A DNA stretch of 64,000 bases, taken from NCBI RefSeq assembly GCF_022965805.1, contig NC_133101.1:22344868-22408867 (forward strand), given 5' to 3'. Below are positions 23,836-34,866 of this stretch, piece after piece; positions within the stretch are counted from its first letter, which is position 1; every line of letters starts with the position of its first letter. The notes beneath the pieces were generated by a model, which worked only from the letters and a program-made list of their open reading frames with translations, was not told the DNA's origin and did no database searches. The stretch is from Primulina eburnea. Its lineage: Eukaryota; Streptophyta; Magnoliopsida; Lamiales; Gesneriaceae. The translations under genes and the position numbers were made by a program.

Positions 23836-24889
23836 GACCCTCAATGGTTCAGGGATACAGCTAGCCGTGGGTTCACAACTCTTTGTGATTCAGAATAACA
23901 TTTATTCTTATTCGGGCTTACCCCAGTTAGCCCCATTCTTTTCATCAACACCTTGACCAAGAATGTCAGAACTCATTTCTGATTGCACCCATCGGATCAT
24001 GGTAAGAGCGTCTAGTAGCATCGCCCCATGATCCCCCAGGTATCACTGATAGTGCCTGCAAGAACCAGTAGATTATGATTAACGTACAGTACGGTCCCTT
24101 TATCTCATATATCCCGATCGAATATGCAACCATTGGTTCATCGAGGGTTGCATAATAATTCGATAACTATGTGATAACTTTAATAGTGACATTGCGTGTA
24201 CTATTTGAGAACTCTTTCTCTAACGTACATCTCATACTCTGGCCAGAGATTCCATGCACTATTATTACATCATATCACATAGGATATCCACACCCGCAGG
24301 TGAGCGATGAATCCCCGACTACAATATATGTGTCGCAACTGTACCCAACCTCGCCACCTGATGACTCTCCTGGAGCCGGTAAACGAGTCAAAGCACATCC
24401 CTAGCATATAGAGCCTCAGTGTTGTCCCGGGTCGTAAGGACTAATGGTGTACAATCATAACCACGGACTTATCCTCTCGATGAATGATAACCACTTGGAA
24501 GTCCGAGGGAGGGTTGTTCGGTATAATCATCACATGACTACGCATCTGCATGTTTGGACATCTCTATGCCCTTACCAAGAAACGCAGTACACAACATCAC
24601 AGATGCTAGTCTCGAGCTCAAGCGACCTTTATCTGTGTTTTAGGCGGCAGAATCGATTAGGAACGAATTTAGAATATGCAGTGTTTACAAATGAGTTTCA
24701 ACATCGAATTACGATTCATTTGTATTAAAGCATAATCAAGGACTTTATCTATGCTGTTCGCATGGGTATACAGATAAAGTATAACAAGACCATAAAAAGT
24801 TAAATTATATTAAAATAAAGATTGTTTATTTCATTTGAGTCAATAAATTCCCTAGCCAACCGTTGGCTTGCAGGGCATCTACTCTAACA
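23836..24889 (-). repeat. Copia-1 3' LTR, second part (right of Gypsy-1)
   Basis: Continues the Copia-1 LTR after the TGTGT duplication and matches 31361-32415 closely. It ends CTAACA at 24889, followed by the polypurine tract (24890-24903 in complement). Contains no conserved gene; short open frames are chance. Confidence 0.92.
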
Positions 24890-24903
24890 ATCTCCCACTT
24901 GCC

Positions 24904-25683
24904 CTAGAGCCAACTACCCTTAATCTCATTGCTTCGCGATGCTTTTCAAACAATGGTCCTGGCAAGGGCTTTGTAAGTGGATCAGCAACATTATCTGCAG
25001 AGAGGACTCTTTCAACTGATATGTCTCCTCTTCCCACCATCTCCCGTATGATGTGGAACTTCCTCAGTACATATTTGGATCGCTGATGAGACCTTGGTTC
25101 CTTTGCTTACGCAATGGCACCAGTGTTGTCCCAGTACAACGGGACTGGATCAACTTCATTTGGAATAATGCCCAACACTTGGACAGAATTCCTCATCCAA
25201 ACTGCCTCTTTGGATGCATCAGATGCAACAATGTATTCAGCTTCAGTGGTGGAATCCGCAATGGTGTCTTGCTTGGAACTTTTCCAAGAGACAGCTGCAC
25301 CATTAAGCATGAATAAAAAATCCAGAGGTCAATTTCAAATCATCTACGTCACATTGGAAGCTATAATCAGTGTAGCCTTCCAATTTAAATTCTCCACCCC
25401 CACAGACCATGAACAAGTTCTTAATCCTTCTCAAGTACTTAAGAATATCTTTCACGGCCTTCCAATGCATTGGACCAGGGTGCGTCTGATATCTGCTTGT
25501 TACACTCAAAGCGTAAGCAACATTAGGATGTGTCGATATCATACCATACATGTTACTACCAATAGCTGACGCATATGGAATACGTGTCATCATCTCTATC
25601 TCTTCATCAGTTTTGGGACACAAAGCTTTAGATAGAGTAATACCATGACACATTGGTAAGTATCTTCTCTTGGACTCTTCCAT
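24904..25683 (-). pseudogene. Copia-1 RNase H
   Basis: Minus-strand reading gives copia RNase H: SDYSF-like first aspartate (GYTDYSFQ), SGFFIHANGAAVSWKS across a frame join near 25305, STTEAEYIVASDASKEAVW with the catalytic glutamate, and DNTGAIA. RNase H removes the RNA strand of the RNA/DNA hybrid. The frame is broken near 25305 and continues in degraded form to the polypurine tract. Confidence 0.9.
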
Positions 25684-26648
25684 AGAGAATCGTTTTATAA
25701 TGGTATCGATATAGGTGGCTTGGGTGAGTCCGAGAATCCCTTTTTATCCAACTCTATAGATTTGTATTCCCAATACGTAGGATGCTTCACCCATGCCTTT
25801 AATGGAGAATTTACAGGCCAACCATACTTAGTTGATTGCAATAATCCTACATCATTCCCAATGAGCAGGATATCATCAACATAAAGTACTAGGAATGTCA
25901 CTACACTCCCACTAACCTTCTTGTACACGCACGGTTCCTCAGGATTCTTAGCAAAACCAAACTCTTTGATAGTGCTATCAAATCTGAGGTTCAAACTCCT
26001 TGACTCCTGCTTGAGACCATATATTGATCTCTGAAGTTTGCATACCTTATGCTCACTTCCTACTGATGTGTATCCTTCAGGTTGAGACATATAAATTTCC
26101 TTTTTTGATGTCTCCATTGAGGAATGCAGTCTTTACATCCATTTGCCATATCTCATAGTCATACCATGATGCTATGGATAGTAGTAATCTAATGGACTTA
26201 AACATAGCAACTGGTGAAAAATTTCCTCATAGTCAACTCCTTGCCTTTGAGTATAATCTTTTGCAACCAACCTTGCTTTGAAGGTCACTACCTTCCCATT
26301 CGTCCCAAGCTTTCTTTTGTAGATCCATTTGCACCCTATAGGAACGATTCCCTCAGGTTGATCCACCAATGTCCATGCTTGGTTTGAATATATAGAGTCC
26401 ATTTTTGACTGCATGGCTTCGAGCCATTTGGTTGAATTAGTATCAGATATTGCTTTCTTAAAGTTCATTGGATCATATCCCACACAAGACTCATCATGGT
26501 ATTGTTCATAAAGAAGCATATATTTAGCAGGTGGTCTCATAACACTATCAGACCTCCTAGGAGCTTGTACTTCAACTACTGGTTGTTGGAGATTAGGTTC
26601 AACTACTATAGTTGAGGGAGTGTCTTGAATTTCTTCAAGTTCTATCAC
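25684..26648 (-). pseudogene. Copia-1 reverse transcriptase
   Basis: Copia RT on the minus strand: KWLEAMQSKMDSIYSNQAWTLVDQPEG near the start (about 26440-26340), GCKWIYKRKLG, FKARLVAKDYTQRQGVDYEE, a frame break near 26210-26115, then YMSQPEGY, QRSIYGLKQ and the catalytic YVDD (LYVDDILLIGN, near 25890). At least two frame breaks make it non-functional. Confidence 0.93.
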
Positions 26649-27582
26649 CTTGCCTTTTCTTATCTAATAGAAATTCCCTTTCCAAAAAGGTGGCATTTCT
26701 TGAAACAAACACTTTTGCTTCATTAGGATGATAGAAATAATATCCAATAGAAGTCTTTGGATATCCTACAAAGTAGCACAAAGTGGATCTACTATCCAAT
26801 TTGTCTCCCACTGTCTGCTTCACGTAAGCAAGATATCTCCATACTCTCATGTAAGAATATTTGGGAGTTTTTCCCATCTATATCTCATATGGTGTTTTAT
26901 CCACTTCTTAAGTATGGACATTATTCAACAACAGTGCCACAGTTTCAAGCGCAAAGCCCCAAAATGATGTAAGCAATCAAGTAAATCCCATCATAGATCG
27001 AACCATGTCCAACAAGGTTTGATTACGACGTTCAAAAAACACCATTCAATTGTGGTGTTTCTGGTGGAGTCCACTGTGAGAGAATCTCATTCTCTTTTAG
27101 ATAACCCAAAAATTCGGCACTTAAGTATTCTCCACTTCGATCAGATCGAAGTGCCTTAATACTTCCTTTTAGCTGGTTTTCTACTTCAGTTCTGAATTCT
27201 GTGAACCTTTCAAATGCTTCAGATTTGTGTTTCATAAACATACACATACCTCGAATGGTCATCAGGAAAGGTAATGAAGTAGATTGCCCATATTCTGTGC
27301 TAACACTTAGCGGACCACAAATGTCTGTGTGGATCAAATCCAGTAGACCATGTGCACGTTCCACGTTTCCATTGAATGGAGTCTTGGTCAATTTTCTTTT
27401 AGACAGGACTCACATGTAGGTATAGAATTTATGTCTGACAAGTCAAACATGCTTTCTCCCACTAGCTTGTGCATCCTTCTTTGGGAAATATGACATAGTC
27501 TAGCGTGCCATATTTGTGTGGGATTTGGATCATCTAACTTTCTTTTGTTTGTTGTTGAAATAATATTTACTTCGACATTCAC
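26649..27582 (-). pseudogene. Copia-1 integrase with GAG-pre-integrase domain
   Basis: From right to left: the GAG-pre-integrase zinc-binding region (IWHARLCHISQRRM, CESCLKEN; 27582-27388), the integrase catalytic core (LDLIHTDICGPL, RSDRSGEYLS; 27391-27032) and the C-terminal region before RT (SYMRVWRYLAYVK; 26877-26635). It inserts element DNA into the genome. The core is separated from neighbours by frame changes near 27390 and 27030. Confidence 0.92.
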
Positions 27583-28310
27583 TTATCATTTCCAGAACAT
27601 TTCTGGCGCATATAATTTCTTATGTCCGGACTTCTTGCAGTGAAATAAATATGTTCTAACTTATCGGGCTTTGTAGGCCTTTTAAGTGTCTTTCAGAATT
27701 TGCTTCTTATTGGGATTGTTTTTCTTGTGAGGGGCAGAACATTTCTTTCTCTTACCTTGTGGGCCATTTTCGTCTGACGAGAGGACCATAAGAAAAAACA
27801 ACAATTCCACGTTTTATGGTGATATCATAAGTTATAAGCGTATTGACTAGCTCTTCAAGGCTATCATCTATCTTATTCAAATTGAAGTTCACCATAACCC
27901 CGTCAAATGAGGAAGAGAAAGACAAAAATTGATGTCATCAATTAACTCGTTAGGAATCACATATTCCAGGCCCACCATATTCTTAGCAAGCTCAGTCATA
28001 CGTACACCACGCTCATGGGCCAAAGCCCTGTCTTGCATGTGTGTAGTCATGAGTTCCTTGAAAGTGGTGTGCATAGTTTCATGCACCATGCAACTCTTGC
28101 ACGTGCATTCGAATGTCATCAGCATTCAAAATTTCTCAAACTGTCCCTACAGTTCATTTGACGTAAAAGCGAGCATGTTACACTTTAGCTTGCATACTAT
28201 GGTCCTACTATCTTGCATGCTTTGTCAGTTCAATAGGACTGACATTAGTGTGTATGTCATTTTCTCTGAATTCAGAACAATTTTCCCAACCAGTCTTGAA
28301 AATTAGATTC
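27583..28310 (-). pseudogene. Copia-1 gag and protease region, heavily decayed
   Basis: A gag relic is readable at 28125-27889 (TTHMQDRALAHERGVRMTELAKNMV, IPNELIDDINFCLSLP), typical of UBN2-type copia gag. From 27890 to 27583 only lysine-rich linker remnants remain, and I cannot place a protease active site. No frame is open for long. Confidence 0.7.
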
Positions 28311-30166
28311 GATTAGCTTGTTAATAATAAAAATTTAATACGTGACGAAATCGAAAATATACTGATACGGAAACAGAATAATAGTTGATGATTATTTTAA
28401 AATAATATTAAGATATAAAATATGGATTTCATTTTATAAATTACCCTCCTACTATTTTGACATTTCCACCACCCTCTGATGAAAAAAGGAAATCGTATTT
28501 CCTTAGTAGGCACGTAGAGTCCAATTAGCCAATTATAATCCCGAATAATATCAGCCAATTATAATTTCTAAAAGGTAGAGTCCTATTGCATCCCTATGCA
28601 ACATCCGCGTGTTTTGCCTCACGTTTAATAAGGACCCAATAATATGACGTCGTTTATTTTTGCGTGTCAAACCAACCCATCAATATTGAATTGTAGTAGA
28701 CGGTCGCCATGAGTTCCCCCAATAATATGAGCCGAAGTCATGGGAGTTCCACTCAATTCACATCATATGTCCGGTGGAAGTCACAGCTTTCCGGCGTACA
28801 GGCCTCCCCAATAATATGAGCCAGACACTGTCCGCGGGTAGCGATCAACATGCAACCACGGTTTATGGAAGGCAAGGAAAAATTAAACTCCTTTAATTTT
28901 TACTTTTTCAGTTTGATGTAAATTTTGAATCTTATTCCAAATGATGGATTTTAATTTTAAAATTGTCTCATCATTTTAATTTAAAAATCGTGTGCCACGA
29001 GTTTGTATGTTTGTCGAATTCATGCAACTATATTATATAATAATATACATACATGCATACTACTATATATCGCATATATATCATAATATGACATTCAACA
29101 ATAAATAAGGGTGATCGATCGCCAACACTATTAGATCCATGTGAGCCATACATGGATCCAGGTCCAAACCTAGGTGAATGCAGGGATACAAATGCAACTA
29201 TTACAAGAGCTTCCAATATTTTACATGTCTTCATCTCGTTCATCGGGCCCACCATCTTCCAGTCTTGATCTCCCACTATTTCTAATAGTTACATTTAAAT
29301 AGCCATGGCACATAAGGGATACATCTCATGAGATGGGAACGGGCCATAAACCAAGCCCACCTTAATAATATCAAATATATAAAAAAAAAACGAATAAAAC
29401 AGCAAAATATCCTAACATACACCTAACACATTGGTCAAGGCTCTCGATCATCCTTCATGCATTTAATATCGAATATTAACATCAATTTAATTAAACAATT
29501 TAATTAATTGATAAATCATATATCTAATAATTATATCACTAACCACCACAATTATTAAAGATTTAATAAATTAAATAAACTCCTTTATTTAATTTCGAAT
29601 TAAATCAATAATAATTGATTTCTTGTAAAAACTCATTTTTTACCATAAATAATTAAAATCATATTCTAATTATTTATTTCACAAGAAAATTATTAATTTT
29701 TTCAAAAATTAATTTCCAAAATAAAAATTGAACCAATTTTCAAAAATATCAATTTTGCCCAAAAATTTGAAAAATCAGAAAATTGCACCCTAGGCCCAAA
29801 CAATTCAGTCCCATCATCCAGCACGCTTCCCGAGACGATCTCGGGCAGCTGCCCGCCCGCTGCCCGAACGTTTCGGGCAGTGGCGGCAGCCCCGGTGCGC
29901 GCTGGGCGCACAGGTGCGCACGGCGCGTGCGGACGTTCCGCACGCCGCGCAAGCTAATCCGTTGCGCGCTGTGCGGACGTTCCGCACAGCGCGCTAGCGC
30001 GGCCGCCGAGCGCTGTCTGCCCGGAACAGTTCCGGGCAGAAACGGATTTTTTTTTTTATTTCTGGAAAAAATAAATTTTTTGTGGTGCTAAATTTTTTGA
30101 AAAATTTTTTTGTGTGGTTAGAAATTAATTATTCAATATCAAAACCATATGATTTAGAAAATAACC
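28311..30166 (-). other. Copia-1 long 5' leader with GC-rich palindromes
   Basis: About 1.85 kb between the primer site and the gag relic with no reading frame I can support. Most is AT-rich. CCCCAATAATATGAG is repeated near 28715 and 28806. A GC-rich island at 29830-30045 is made of consecutive perfect or near-perfect palindromes such as TGCCCGAA..TTCGGGCA, GTGCGGACGTTCCGCAC and TGCCCGGAACAGTTCCGGGCA. It may also contain an unrecognised small insertion. Confidence 0.6.
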
Positions 30167-30181
30167 TGGCTCTGATACCAC
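30167..30181 (-). promoter_or_regulatory. Copia-1 tRNA-Met primer-binding site
   Basis: In plus-strand reading GGCTCTGATACCACT directly precedes the LTR start. Its complement TGGTATCAGAGCC matches the 3' end of plant initiator tRNA-Met, the usual primer for minus-strand synthesis. It fixes the element's orientation. Confidence 0.93.
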
Positions 30182-32415
30182 TGTTGGATCTCGGTTTTCT
30201 ACGTGCCCAAAACGCAGCGAAAGTTTTAAAAATTTTAGATCTTGATATTCAAGATTTGTTTTGCTTTGGGCGCTCGTATGATTTTATCATAAACATTCAT
30301 AGGACGTTAGAGTTTATACCTTTGGTGAACGATTCACACGGCTCCAACTATTCCGGGGTTAGCGGAGATAGCTCTTGGTGAATTCCCTACGAACTTTCTT
30401 CAGATCTGCTTTCTTTGATCCTCCTATCAAGTCCACGACTAGATCGCTAGTTCTTCTTCCAAATTGCACTAGAAAATTTGGAAGATATTTTGCGGTGAGA
30501 TGGTACACGAAAAAGAAATCGACTCAAGCCGAATTTTTCTTGCATAAGAAAATAATTTCGAGAGCATCTTTTTGGGAATTTGAGAAGAGCCGAAAAACCA
30601 TTGAATTCACGCTCAGCAATTCACGAAGGAATCATGTGGAAAAATGGAATAAAAAAAATCTTAATATTTCTTTAACCATCATTTACTTAATTAATCTCAT
30701 TAATTAAGTAAACTAAAAATATGGAGGAATAATTATTGTGATTCTCGAAAATCACAATCACATTAGTGGAGGCTAGGTTTTCAGACTTTTTTTTTTGAAT
30801 CCCTCTCTTGTTAACCCTGAGCCTAATATATATAATTAACATTAATTGACTTGATTTAACTAATTGGGCTAGTCCAACTAGTTTAATTAATTTAATCAAA
30901 GCCCATTAAAACTTTAATTATTTAATATGTTAGACTTGTACCCCTACAAGCCCATTAAACATATTATCCACCAAATTTAATTTATTAATTAATCAACTCA
31001 ACTTTTGATCTTAATAAATTAAATACATTATAAATTCAACACTTGAATTTATTATTTAAATTATAAATTCAACTTTTTGAATTTTTATCACTTCCAAAAT
31101 TGAATATTTAATAAACCCAACATTTGAGTTTAATAAATTAAATTCTCAAATTTTATAAATTCAACTCCTTGAATTTATTCTCTCCAGATTTCATAAATTC
31201 AACTTCTTGAATTTACTATATCATAAATTCAACTCCTTGAATTTAGTTTCTAAAAATTTAATTATCATAAATTCAACTCCTTGAATTTACTATATCATAA
31301 TATAAATTCAACTCCTTGAATTTATTCTCTCAACGGGAACAAATGATCCAGTGCTTGTGTGACCCTCAATGGTACAGGGATATAGCTAGTTGTGGGTTCA
31401 CAACTCTTTGTGATTCAGAATAACATTTATTCTTATTCGGGCTTACCCCAGTTAGCCACATTCTTTTCATCAACACCTTGACCAAGAATGTCAGAACTCA
31501 TTTCTGATTGCACCCATCGGATCATAGTAAGAGCGTCTAGTAGAATCGCCCCATGATCCCCTAGGTATCACTGATAGTGCCTGCAAGAACTAGTAGATTA
31601 TGATTAACGTACAGTACGGTCCCTTCATCTCATATATCCCGATCGAATATGCAACCATTGGTTCATCGAGGGTTGCATAATAATTCGATAACTATGTGAT
31701 AACTTTAATAGTGGCATCGCGTGTACTATTTGAGAACTCCTTCTCTAACGTACATCTCATACTCTGGCCAGAGATTCCATGCACTATTATTACATCATAT
31801 CACATAGGATATCTACACCCGCAGGTGAGCGGTGAATCCCCGACTACAAATATATGTGTCGCAACTGCACCCAACCTCGCCACCTGATGACTCTCCTGGA
31901 GCCGGTAAACGAGTCAAAGCACAGCCCTAGCATATAGAGCCTCAGTGTTGTCCCGGGTCGTAAGGACTAATGGTATACAATCATAACCACGGACTTATCC
32001 TCTCGATGAATGATAACCACTTGGAAGTCCGAGAGAGGGTTGTTCGGTATAATCATCATATGACTACCCATCTGCATGTTTGGACATCTCTATGCCCTTA
32101 CCAAGAAACGCAGTACACAACATCACAGATGCTAGTCTCGAGCTCAAGCGACCTTTATCCATGTTTTTGGCGGCTGAATCGACTAGGAACGAATTTAGAA
32201 TATACAGTGTTTACAAATGAGTTTCAACATCGAATTACGATTCATATTTATTAAAGCATAATCAAAGACTTTATCTATGCTGTTCGCATGGGTATACAGA
32301 TAAAGTATAATAAGACCATAAAAAGTTAAATTATATTAAAATAAAGATTGTTTATTTCATTTGAGTCAATAAATTCCCTAGCCAAACGTTGGCTTGCAGG
32401 GCATCTACTCTAACA
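30182..32415 (-). repeat. Copia-1 5' LTR (uninterrupted copy)
   Basis: 2,234 bp, TGTTGG...CTAACA in plus-strand reading. It provides the intact reference for the split 3' LTR and proves the Gypsy-1 insertion point (after TGCTTGTGT at 31360). It includes the same AAATTCAA/TTGAATTT inverted-repeat array (31020-31330). No gene. Confidence 0.95.
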
Positions 32416-33424
32416 GTATTTTTGTGTGTACCATTTGTTGAGGTTTACTTCATGAAAATGCTGTTTATGATCTTAAATAACTGTTATTCTGGCGGTTCTA
32501 TAGTTTGTAAAGTGCTTCTTGTATGTAGTTGTTTGAAGATTGGTTTTTCTTTTTTGGAAATTACCTAAAACAAATGTCCTCATATTCTTTCTTTGTGGAA
32601 AATATTCTAGAATCACCCTGCTTGGAAACTGTTACTCTTCTTTGAATCAAACGAGTTGTATATGGGTCATTTCAGCTATTTGAAATACTGGTGCCACGCA
32701 GCACATTTCATGCACTTTCAAATTTGAAGTCCTCAAAATTGTTTATTCAATCCAATTTTTTTAGTTACTCCCTCTGTTTTTTCGTATCGAACTTACCATC
32801 CTCTTTTTATTTTTGTATGCCCCTAAATAATTATCTGCTTTCTGATATCAAATTACTTCTGAATTTCCTTTTACCCTGCTCAGCTTTAATTTTGAGGGTA
32901 TGAAAGTTAGTGTACCCAAACTTTTCACTTTCAAGTCAAAATAACATATCAATTTACGATGGAAATGTTTTTGTTATGTTTTTGCGTGTTGGGATAAACT
33001 TTGTTAGTTATAGAAGTAGATGATTATTTTTTATGCACTTGTTGTCAAGGTGCAATATTTTGTTTCTCTAAAGATCAATGCAATGTTTTAGTTTTAATTT
33101 TATGATTTGGGAAAATATTTCGTGAGATGGGTTTAGGAGACTAAAAAAACATGCTTCTAGCAAGAAACATGTTTCGTTGACTATTGTTTTAATATTCATC
33201 ATGTCTCATTTGAAATGGGATGTGTTTTTGGTTTAGTAAGTGCAATTGTCTTCATGCAATTGGGGTAATCTGTAATGAATTTTTATCCGGTGTTATTTCA
33301 AGATGCAAATGAAATAAGTTCGTACTTTCAAATGAAACATGCCTCTACCAGTACTGATATATTTTATATCTGTCAATTTTTATTTGAAATAGAAGAATCT
33401 AATGTATTTTTTTTTTCAAATTTC
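32416..33424 (+). other. Rest of last intron of the CACTA Ulp1 gene
   Basis: Begins with the right GTATT duplication of Copia-1 and ends in a long pyrimidine tract and TTTCAG at 33424. T-rich intron-like sequence without coding signal. Confidence 0.7.
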
Positions 33425-33527
33425 AGTTTGCAGGATGCATCAAGAACCAATATTACACACTCAATGTCAATATGACGAGGTCAGAAGTGAATGGCGTGAA
33501 TTTGTTGACTCCTATGTAGGTGCTTAG
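33425..33527 (+). pseudogene. Last exon of the CACTA Ulp1 gene
   Basis: After the TTTTTTTTCAAATTTCAG acceptor, one frame reads ...YDEVRSEWREFVDSYVGA followed by TAG at 33525. This resembles the C-terminal helix of Ulp1-type proteases (V-R-E-E-W-x-x-F pattern). The phase from the donor at 13856 does not match this frame exactly, so a one-base lesion or another acceptor must be assumed. The assignment rests on the C-terminal motif and position. Confidence 0.65.
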
Positions 33528-34489
33528 ATGGATGGTGTATGTTGCGATAAATATTTTTTGTTTGTCATTGTGGATTTTTGGATATACTTTTGGTTTTGTG
33601 GATACATTTTTTGGGTTACTTGTCGATTGATGAATATGTAATTGTGGATTCATGGATATTAATCATATTAGTGCATTAAGTCATATATTGCGAAGTCATA
33701 TATTGTGAAGTCTTTTTTTAATACATTAATTACATTAGTGTATTAAGTCATATATTGCGAAGTCTTTTTTTCAAAATTACTTCATCAAAATAAAAAATAA
33801 TGAAGTATAACATGTAAATTACTTCGTTGTTATTTGCAAATTGTGAAGTAACATAATATTAAATACTTCGTCAATAAGAAATCAGACGAAGTGATAGAAT
33901 TAATTTACTTCAACATTGTTCTGTAAAAACGAAGTTGTTTTGCGCAATTACTTCACCAAAACACAAATTACTGAAGTCTTTCGAACCACTTACTTCTTCA
34001 CTAAATGCAAATTGTGAAGTAACATAATATAAAATACTTCAACAAATAGTATAAATGTTGAAGTTATAGATATATTTACTTCGACAAATAGGATAAATTG
34101 TGCAGTTGTTTGTGTCTATTACCTCATCAAAATACATAACTACGAAGTCTTTCATATGAATTACTTCGTCGATTAAAGTAAATAATGAAGTAAACTATTA
34201 TAAACTACTTCGCTATATAATAAGTAAGACGAAGTTATATATAATATATTACTTCATTATTTACAATAATCGATGAAGTAAAACATATTTCTTACTTCAC
34301 CACAGGTCCAATTCTGGACCGGTTTTCCTTCGAAAACCGGCCAAATACTTCAGTATTTTCAAACATACAACTTCGGTTATTATGCGAAGTAAAAGGTACA
34401 TCTATTACCTCACGTCCATATACTTCGGCAATTAACTATCTTATTACTTCATTGAATACGTGAAGTAAAAAGCTATTTTTCTACTAGTG
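33528..34489 (+). repeat. CACTA 3' subterminal repeats and terminal inverted repeat
   Basis: About 800 bases with some thirty TTACTTCG, ACTTCA or GAAGTA motifs in both orientations, mirroring the 5' end. The terminus TTTTTCTACTAGTG at 34476-34489 is the inverted repeat of 5373-5386. The gene terminator must lie in its first part. Confidence 0.9.
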
Positions 34490-34492
34490 AAT

Positions 34493-34866
34493 ATGTGATT
34501 TTTTACTTCTTTATATTATATATGCTAAAATTCTTTTAAATGATTATAAGATACATGATATAAATTTTAGTTGCAAGATGTATGAAAAAAAATGATTAAA
34601 TACATGTTGGGTAGGGAATTGATTTGGTTAACGAAGAACTTAGAGAAGAATATGGTGCATTCACTACTTGAGCTTGATTTAGGAGTCGACTTTGGGAAAT
34701 TTTGGGTTAGAATGCAATTTCAAGAGTTGGAGGACCGAATCGAAGAGTATGATTTAAGTTAGAGGTTAAGTTTGAGGTGGATAAGGGAATCTAAGCTTTG
34801 CAATCATCAAGTCAAGGAAAATTTCGAGAACGAAATTCTATTTAGGGGGGGGGGGGGGGGGAGATT
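34493..34866 (+). other. 3' interior end and polypurine tract of the LTR-A gypsy element
   Basis: Resumes the gypsy element split by the CACTA insertion. Near 34620-34830 are relics typical of the end of a gypsy polyprotein and 3' UTR, ending with AATTTCGAGAACGAAATT and a purine tract whose core is a run of 17 G (34845-34861) followed by AGATT. The LTR starts directly after. No open frame survives. Confidence 0.8.

Larger units (their letters stand above)
14342..32415 (-). mobile_element. Copia-1: Ty1/copia retrotransposon, nested in the CACTA intron
   Basis: Minus-strand element with both LTRs. Right (5') LTR is 30182-32415. Left (3') LTR is 14342-24889, interrupted by Gypsy-1. LTRs are bounded by TGTTGG/CTAACA in plus-strand reading. 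GTATT duplicates flank it (14337-14341, 32416-32420). A tRNA-Met primer site (complement of TGGTATCAGAGC) lies just left of the 5' LTR near 30167-30180, and a polypurine tract lies right of the 3' LTR (complement of AAGTGGGAGAT, 24890-24903). Pol order protease-integrase-RT-RNase H proves copia. The reading frame is broken in many places. LTRs differ by only occasional substitutions, so insertion is much younger than LTR-A. The lineage could be Tork/Angela-like, a guess from LTR length and RT style. Confidence 0.95.
5373..34489 (+). mobile_element. CACTA (En/Spm) DNA transposon with nested retrotransposons
   Basis: The element starts CACTAGTAGAAAAA at 5373 and ends TTTTTCTACTAGTG at 34489, a 14-bp inverted repeat of the CACTA type. 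The bases AAT flank both ends (5370-5372 and 34490-34492), the 3-bp duplication typical of the superfamily. Both subterminal regions are packed with short TACTTCG/CGAAGTA motifs in both orientations, expected binding sites for the element's own DNA-binding protein. It carries a TNP2 transposase gene and a second gene with a Ulp1 protease domain, both on the plus strand. Without its nested guests it would be about 11 kb. Both genes are damaged, so it cannot move by itself. Confidence 0.96.

Noticed and set aside
24171..24728. Open frames in the Copia-1 LTR, also present at 31696-32254
   Set aside because: They are the same LTR sequence twice, with different frame ends in the two copies; no domain recognised.
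29783..30091. 102-codon frame through the GC-rich island of the Copia-1 leader
   Set aside because: Composition is driven by the palindromes; it lies upstream of gag on the opposite strand and has no recognisable domain.
34845..34861. Run of 17 G as a possible assembly artefact or telomere-like element
   Set aside because: Its position directly before an LTR and the purine context fit a polypurine tract; the exact length may still be uncertain from sequencing.
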